Position numbers and translations under genes: made by a program. 64,000 nt of DNA from Basidiobolus heterosporus B8920 (taxonomy: Eukaryota; Basidiobolomycota; Basidiobolomycetes; Basidiobolales; Basidiobolaceae): positions 62,001-126,000 of the forward strand of contig JNET01034401.1 in the NCBI GenBank assembly GCA_000697455.1, given 5' to 3'. Below the pieces are notes generated by a model. That model made no database searches, was not told the origin of the DNA, and saw nothing but the letters and a program-made list of their open reading frames with translations. Positions 57,807 to 64,000 of the stretch are shown in pieces. Within the stretch, counting starts at the first letter, position 1, and each line of letters begins with the position of its first letter.

Positions 57807-59828
57807 TTTGATGAGACAAAATATGAATAGTATACAAGTAGTGCTTGATGATGTAGTTTGTTGAGCAAAAGAAATCTGTAACCGGACTAGGATTTTCGAG
57901 TTGCTCGTGCAAGGAGGATGGATGTTGGGTGATTCAAAATTTGATAGATGTGCGACGTTTATTACAGTAATTAGTAACTTTCCTACCGAGTGAGTTGCTT
58001 TTAAATAAATTCAGCGGTTCCCCGTGGATTGACTAGATAAGAGACTCTAATAAAAATTCATCTTACTGCGAAATCATTGGACGTTTGCCACTTGTCTCGT
58101 GTCAAGTGATCTAACTTTGGATCAAAAAAATGGCAAAGCAGTCCGTATCACATTGGTCTCAAATCTAAGCCAAAGATTTCGATCAATTGATTGAGTGCTG
58201 ATATTTAGATAGAAGAGGGCCAATGGATATTCACGATAGTCTGAATATCGATTTCCTCTAAGTTAAAAAGCGGTTCATTCGTGTGTCCATTCAATCACCA
58301 GTGGTCTTGGAGTCCTCTGACCTGAACCCAATTTAGAGTCTTGTGATGAAAATAGAAAGATTCAATGAACGATTTCATATAGGGTCGCTTACATATACCC
58401 ATATATAGGACTTACTATTATCTGGATATCTGACAACTTCGTCCTGGCATGTATTCTGGACATGGGGTTGGTATAAATGCCTAGTTGGTCACAAGATGCT
58501 AAGATTTCGATGGTTCTGGTCATTCAGTTATTCATGTGACGGAGATCTTGATAAATACGTAGTCACATTCTACAGTAGGGGATAAATCTGATATTCCAAA
58601 CCAATGGTTCTTTTGTGTATCATGTGGGTCGCCACCAAATTACTTTAGAGCTTTGAAATAAAAGAAAAGGATATCTTTCGAGAGGAGCCAAAGTCTCGTG
58701 ATCTACAAATCTCTCCGATATTTTCAATGCTTACTGAAATACCCACGAAGATAGACCAACACAAATGCTTTCTCACTTTTATGCTTAAAGTGAACCCTTA
58801 GTTGCACATACCTGCATAAATGGTAAATCAGCCATCGTGGTGGATGGTAACACACTCTTGCGTTGTGCTACTCTCCATACCTCTGCACTCGCTCAAACAA
58901 AGCTAGGAGTTGAATCACTTGTAGGGTAAATCATGTGGTTTAGAATCCGCCTACCCGTGTATTACACTGATCGATATAACCGGTAATTTTTCTTGGAATA
59001 CTAGATTATAATTGGCTCCGTGTCACCTTGGTTTCTCGTCCTTATATTCCTTTTTTATCACTATCAACCAAGTTTGGGATTTTGAATATGGAAAAAAAGA
59101 TGGCTCTATCTGTTTAGTTGTCTCCGCCCTAATCTCCAACAGCAACTAAATTATCACGACTGGGTAAAGTTGGGTAGACATTTAGAAAAATTCCAGGCTA
59201 GCTTAATCAGAAAATTAAGCTGAATTCAATCAATGGCCTATGTAGTAAAGACTTTCATGCAATACCTATACCCAATAAATCAGATATGGTATTGAATCTC
59301 GTTAACTACTTGACAAGTTCTCCTACAATATATGCAAGAAACCAACATAGTTTGTTATCTAGATAGAATTCTTCGTTAGTATTCAATGGTATATTGCAAA
59401 ATGAATATAGACACTTGCGGCAGTAATTACTGCTATAAAGATAGTACAAACATTGGTATTTGTAAACTTTTTTGTTAGAGCAAATCCTGTGGTAGTATCA
59501 TATGGTCTCTAGATAATAGGAATTGATCAACGTGACACGATGATGTTGACTTAATATATCGGATTAAAGAAGGCTTTACTAGATATCATTTATCTAAAAA
59601 TGATTAAATTTGAATATAATCTATACATGTAGTGAATTAACCAAAGATTCAACTTTTGGATGAAAATTATGAATAACAATGTTGAAATAACGTGGACATT
59701 AAAGTAAAAGATTAAATTTAAACACAGAATGAGTATGTATAATGTGTAAACCGAAAGAAGCTTAAAGAGTTGAGGAAGACTACCAGAGTCATGTGGCAAA
59801 GAAAACGGGCAAGAAGTTGAGTAAAGGT
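57807..59828. other. long intergenic region
   Basis: About 2.0 kb upstream of the cyclin and downstream of the SH3 gene. No gene is supported; open frames are short and AT-driven, especially at 59.6-59.8 kb. No repeat is obvious by eye. Confidence 0.4.
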
Positions 59829-60272
59829 TTAAACCTCAATATCCACAAACTTGGACGAATTCATGGCATAGGTATCTGGTTCCTTCGTAATCACTCGAGT
59901 TACTTCAAATTTTGAATCCGCTCCATCCTCAGAATCACTGTCACTAGAGATGGAAGTTTTCGTGAATTTTTCGGCTAACCAGGCTCGGTCGACTTGACAA
60001 ATATCAGCAGGGAAATTTCCCAATACTTTCATAGGATCGCTTTCCAAAAATCCAACAAAATGATCGTTAGCCTTCTCAACAACGCATATACGAGCACCTT
60101 GGTCAAACACGAGCGGGTTTTCTGTTCCTTTATCACCAGTGAAGTCCTCAGTAGCTATCACGCAGCTTATTACCCTACTGGAAAATGCATTGATTTTCTC
60201 AGTCTGTCCAGGACATTCAGGAACACGGGTGTATGAATTTTTGGGTAAACAGCAGACGAAGAGTTTGAACAT
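59829..60272 (-). CDS. small SH3-domain protein
   Basis: Single-exon protein of about 147 residues. The first ATG gives MFKLFVCCLPKNSYTRVPE, with a Cys-Cys pair near the N-terminus that could be palmitoylated. Residues about 40-105 look like an SH3 domain: CVIATEDFTGDKGTENPLVF (ALYDF-like start), DQGARICVVEKAND, FVGFLESDPMKVLG and NFPADICQV (the FPxxYV-like end). The usual conserved Trp of the binding groove is replaced by Phe in HFVGFLE. The C-terminal 40 residues are acidic with Ser-Asp-Ser-Asp-Ser-Glu, a possible casein kinase 2 site cluster. No known fungal SH3 protein has this simple layout to my knowledge. The frame is open about 30 codons upstream but without an ATG. Confidence 0.65.
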   Translation of the reverse strand: MFKLFVCCLPKNSYTRVPECPGQTEKINAFSSRVISCVIATEDFTGDKGTENPLVFDQGARICVVEKANDHFVGFLESDPMKVLGNFPADICQVDRAWLAEKFTKTSISSDSDSEDGADSKFEVTRVITKEPDTYAMNSSKFVDIEV

Positions 60273-62020
60273 CGTATATTGAAGAGCGCAAGAGATATGT
60301 AGTACTTTTCGAATCAAATCTGGATCATTGCAGTTATATACTAGATTCCATTCTACCAATATTCCAATTTGGTAATTCTATATCGAACTAAATTATTTAA
60401 GACTGACTCTCCAATCGTGTCTACCAATCATTCCCCACTAGAAATGTGGGCCCGGTCTTACGTTCATGGATCTCTGAGGTAACCAATATGATGCGAATCA
60501 ACTAGCTATTGGATGAACACAGAATAATCTTAATGATGAGAGAGATGGCGCAAATAACTTTGTATTGAGTCACTAGCAATGCTGGATTTAGTTGGTACCA
60601 CATTGTTGGTCAGTAGGTATAATATAGTGAGTAACTTCGGTATTATATTGATGAGGACTTGAAACGACAAATGTGAGGCTAAGAATTGACAATTACTTCT
60701 ATTGAAACTAGCCATGCCCGAAGCTTTACTCACGTAGTGCAAAATCCACTTCAAAAGGTGAAAAGTATCACAGAAGATGGACTATTTTGAGATACAACAA
60801 ATACCCATTTTCCCTTTTAGGGTTTGTTGGCGATAAATATATATGAATATCTTCTATATCAATTATCACATGGCCTGATATGGATAGTCGTGATTCTGAG
60901 AATTGCCTGAGAACTTCTATCAAGTCTCATGCTCATAGAATTTACCATCTACAAAGGAGAATAATCGATTCGGTGATTTGGTGATTCGCAGATCGCGATC
61001 TTTCACTCTTCTAGCAAGTTTGGAGCCTAGTACGTAAGCGACATGATGACCAAAACTTGTACATCACACTAGTCATCTTTCGAGAAGTTAATTTGAATCT
61101 AAACTATATTTCGAGATGGAGAAACTAATTATTGGCTCATTCTGATTCCTTCTGACCACCCAAATATGGTGCGATTATATCACGCTCTAGTGGGGTTTAG
61201 CGTCGGGTACATCAGGGTCAAGGTCAATACCATATATCGTTGTAGTTGTGTAATAATCGGTGTATTTTTTGTTTCGAACTTGAGACTGTAACCTTTACTC
61301 CAGATAGTGGCGCGCTTTGATTATTGGATACCATTATCACAGCTACACGATGACGGAAGTATCAGGAGGACTTGGACAAGGTGTATCATGCTATTAATAG
61401 GTCTGCTTTCCTATAATTGGATACTCAAGAATTTACAAAATTCTGATCAACTAAACGATTTTGGTTAGTACTTAATGTGGGTCGTGGAAAATATTCGAAT
61501 ATTGAGGAATGTTCTTGATCTAATTTATTACCGAAAGCGCAAGTGAGATAAATGAAATCTATTGCGTTAAAATAACTACAATCCAATGTCGTAGTGAGGG
61601 TTATGAATATGCCTTGAGTATTACCTAAGGATTTGTGATGTTTCTGTTATGATATTTTAGCATTATTGGAAAATACTTGGATTACTAGAGAGATTTTCTG
61701 GTTTCCTTTTGTAGGCATTTTCAACACAAAGCTGAAAATCATCCTGTTAGAAATGGTTTGGTAAAGTAGGAATGAAGGTGATTTATTTAGAACGGTCTTG
61801 GTAGACTATGTATAGTGTCAACTAACTTAAAAAAAAAATGTGACTATGAGTATCTCTCAGACGGAAAAATACTGGAATTTGGATAAGGAGGGGGTTGTTG
61901 AGAGAGTACACAACTGTGGCCATTATACAAAAAGTTGAGTGGTAAGCAATGCTAGATTTACTTTACTCTTTGAATGGAGCAACTGATGAAATCCCCTTAA
62001 CACCTAACTACTCATATTAC
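60273..62020. other. gene-free region before the repeats
   Basis: About 1.75 kb with no gene I can support. One minus-strand open frame at 60.53-60.75 kb has no recognisable content. Confidence 0.4.
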
Positions 62021-62065
62021 ATTTAAGTTTAGCACCTAAGCATTCATATAGTTAGGTATATAACT

Positions 62066-62200
62066 TATACTTTGTATTTATGAAATTTTGGAGAAGTTCA
62101 AATGCGTAAGATCCTTTTTGCATCAAATACAAGATTATAAATGTTTGATTTATGAAAAATCTTAAACATGTCCAAATGAGCTGAAACCTCTACAGTATGT
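62066..62200. repeat. repeat unit A, copy 1
   Basis: This segment matches 63367-63504 in the same orientation, sharing strings such as TTGTAYTTATGA, GATTTATGRAAAATCTT, ACATGTCCAARTGAG and TCTACAGTATG. The copies have diverged noticeably, so the duplication is not recent. Confidence 0.75.
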
Positions 62201-62397
62201 TTCTAGAACCCTTTGAAATAGAAATTATTAGCGTGTTTATCTAGTTGTAACAAAAGATATCAACTTTCTTTATTACAATCAAACATCAAGTGAAGGTACA
62301 ACAACTTCTTGCTAGTAACTAATGTCACTTCAAATTTTATCAGGTAAATATTGTAGAATGTGAAAATAGTGATATTTGAACAAATGCTCCTGGTGAT

Positions 62398-62735
62398 GAA
62401 AGTCACATAACTTAGCACCTAATTATTTCTACTAGATCTTACCTTTATCATATATACTTATCAACTTCCTATCACCCAAAATTCATACTTGGTTCTACTT
62501 GGAATTTTTTCATTAACCTTGAGGTACCCATATTACTTGACTTTCTAAAACATGTCCAAATGACCCCAAATATGGCTCACATGCTTGTGGGAGCCTTCTT
62601 AGCACATTTCATTTATTGCTTTGCTGACCTTCTGACAATGGTATAAGTGCCAACTTTACATTCAATAAATCCATAAATGAATGCCTCACATTCTTCTGAT
62701 TATCCAAATTACTTCCAGTAACTATAAGAACCTCA
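62398..62735. repeat. repeat unit B, copy 1
   Basis: About 338 bases that align over their full length to 63014-63351 in direct orientation. Shared strings include TAGCACCTAATTA, CCCAAAATTCA, ACATGTCCAAATGACCCCAAA... and ACTTTACATTCAATAAATC. No coding potential is seen, so it looks like a non-coding element. Confidence 0.8.
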
Positions 62736-63013
62736 AAAAAAAACTTTTTCTTGCAAAATATATCCAAGACAAGTTACACTCAACTAGTCTAAAAGTAAAA
62801 ATCACATAATCTTCAAAGTTCTTCAAATCACCCCCAGTATCTTACAGTAGATCCTGCCCATATTAGACTTTCTATTTTCTACACCCAGAAGTCACCAGGG
62901 CTTTACTTGGAGTATTTCTCAAAAGTTGAAATACTGACATTGGATGTAGTACTTGATACTGTTGAAATCAAGTTGGTTTAGCACTCCAGTATTCATATAA
63001 TTATGTATATGTT

Positions 63014-63545
63014 GAAATTCACATAATTTAGCACCTAATTACTCATACTTGATCTCACCCTTATTATATTTACTTACCAATTTCCTCTAACCCAAAATTC
63101 ACACTTGGGTTTTACTTAGAATATTTTCACTAACTGAGAAGTACCCAGAATACCTGACTTTTTCAAACATGTCCAAATGACCCCAAACTTTGCACACATG
63201 CCCTGGGACCTTCCTTAACATATTCTACATGTTGCTTTGTTTACTTCTTGACAAAAGTATAAATGCTAACTTTACATTCAATAAATCAACAAGTGAAAAC
63301 CACATATTCTTCTAATTCTCCAAGTCACTTCCAATAACTCCCAGAATCTCACAACAGTACATATCCTATATTTTGTACTTATGAGATATATATACCAAAG
63401 TTAAGATGTGCAAGATCATTTGGGATTAATTACAAGAATATTATATATTGGATTTATGGAAAATCTTCAACATGTCCAAGTGAGATGAAACTTCTACAGT
63501 ATGCTCATAGATATGAATAATTAGGTGTTAAATTATGTGAATTTC
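63014..63545. repeat. element with 33-base inverted ends (units B2 and A2)
   Basis: The first 33 bases (63014-63046) reappear as an inverted copy at 63513-63545 with only about two differences. Between them lie unit B copy 2 (63014-63351) and unit A copy 2 (63367-63504). The total of 532 bases with inverted ends and no coding sequence is the look of a MITE-like non-autonomous DNA element. No clear target-site duplication is seen at the ends. A further partial B-like copy follows at about 63563-63641. Confidence 0.6.
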
Positions 63546-64000
63546 AGCACAATTCTGGATTTCTTAAAAAAGTATATATGTAAGCTTTACACACACAAAT
63601 CACATTCTTCTTACAAAATCTCTTACAGTAACCGACAGATTCTCCCACTGGCAACATTATTATGATGTTCAAAGAGACTCACGATATTTGTTGATGATTA
63701 GCATCTTTATAAATCAAGGCCTGACTCACAAGTTCAAGTCAATTAATCATGATATTTTAAGCGCAATTAGGAACGCTATTAGCTTGGATCAAACCAAGCG
63801 AAAATTCACAATTAGAACCTAAATTTGACATGCACATAATGCAATTGGAGTACCTAACTCCAAGCTCTGATTCCACATGAATCTTTAAACAAGCTGCGGT
63901 GAGCAATAGTCAATCTAGCATTATGAAAATAAATGGAGATCTATTATCTAACGATGAACAATTCCCAGATGAAATTAGTATAATTACGGTGTTGGGGATT

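Overview
The window is nuclear DNA of a fungus, AT-rich by eye, with genes on both strands. They are broken by short introns (mostly about 40 to 100 bases) with GTA/GTR donors and TAG/CAG acceptors. The gene set points to a fungus, and more likely an early-diverging (non-Dikarya) lineage. Fungal signs are a white-collar-2 type PAS/GATA factor, a UPF0658 Golgi membrane protein, a Hua1-like protein, a Pho80/Pcl cyclin, a BioD-BioA fusion and a LIM-binding protein. An exportin-6 and an EBP-type sterol isomerase argue against an ordinary yeast. The species cannot be named from the sequence alone.

Layout. 1-4.5 kb: a gene-free flank and a broken coiled-coil coding region of unknown family. 4.5-11.4 kb: mitochondrial enoyl-CoA isomerase, PKA catalytic subunit, a small acidic protein, a Gfd2-like DEDDh exonuclease and the EBP-type sterol isomerase. 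12.4-25 kb: LIM-binding co-regulator, WC-2, a Hst2/SIRT2 sirtuin, ribosomal protein eS7, a secreted I9 inhibitor and a Cid1-type nucleotidyltransferase. 26.5-38.1 kb: a compact Cdc25, a mitochondrial PPR protein, exportin-6 and the RNase H2 catalytic subunit. 38.8-49.1 kb: biotin synthase (BIO2), an intron-free secreted amidohydrolase, Hua1-like, MRS2 and the bifunctional BioD-BioA enzyme. 50-60.3 kb: UPF0658, SmG, an MBL-fold hydrolase, a TPR protein, an arrestin-like protein, a Pcl cyclin and a small SH3 protein. 60.3-64 kb: no genes, but a diverged family of direct and inverted repeats.

How the genes work together. BIO2 and BioD-BioA supply three steps of biotin synthesis and lie 6 kb apart, the clearest functional grouping here. 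The Hua1-like and arrestin-like proteins both carry PPxY motifs, as expected of partners of Rsp5-type ubiquitin ligases. PKA, Cdc25, the Pcl cyclin, WC-2 and the LIM-binding factor are signalling and regulatory genes without obvious linkage to each other.

No wholly new system was found. The observations most worth following are the exportin-6 gene, the biotin neighbourhood with its bacterial-type intron-free hydrolase, the broken coiled-coil locus and the terminal repeat family.
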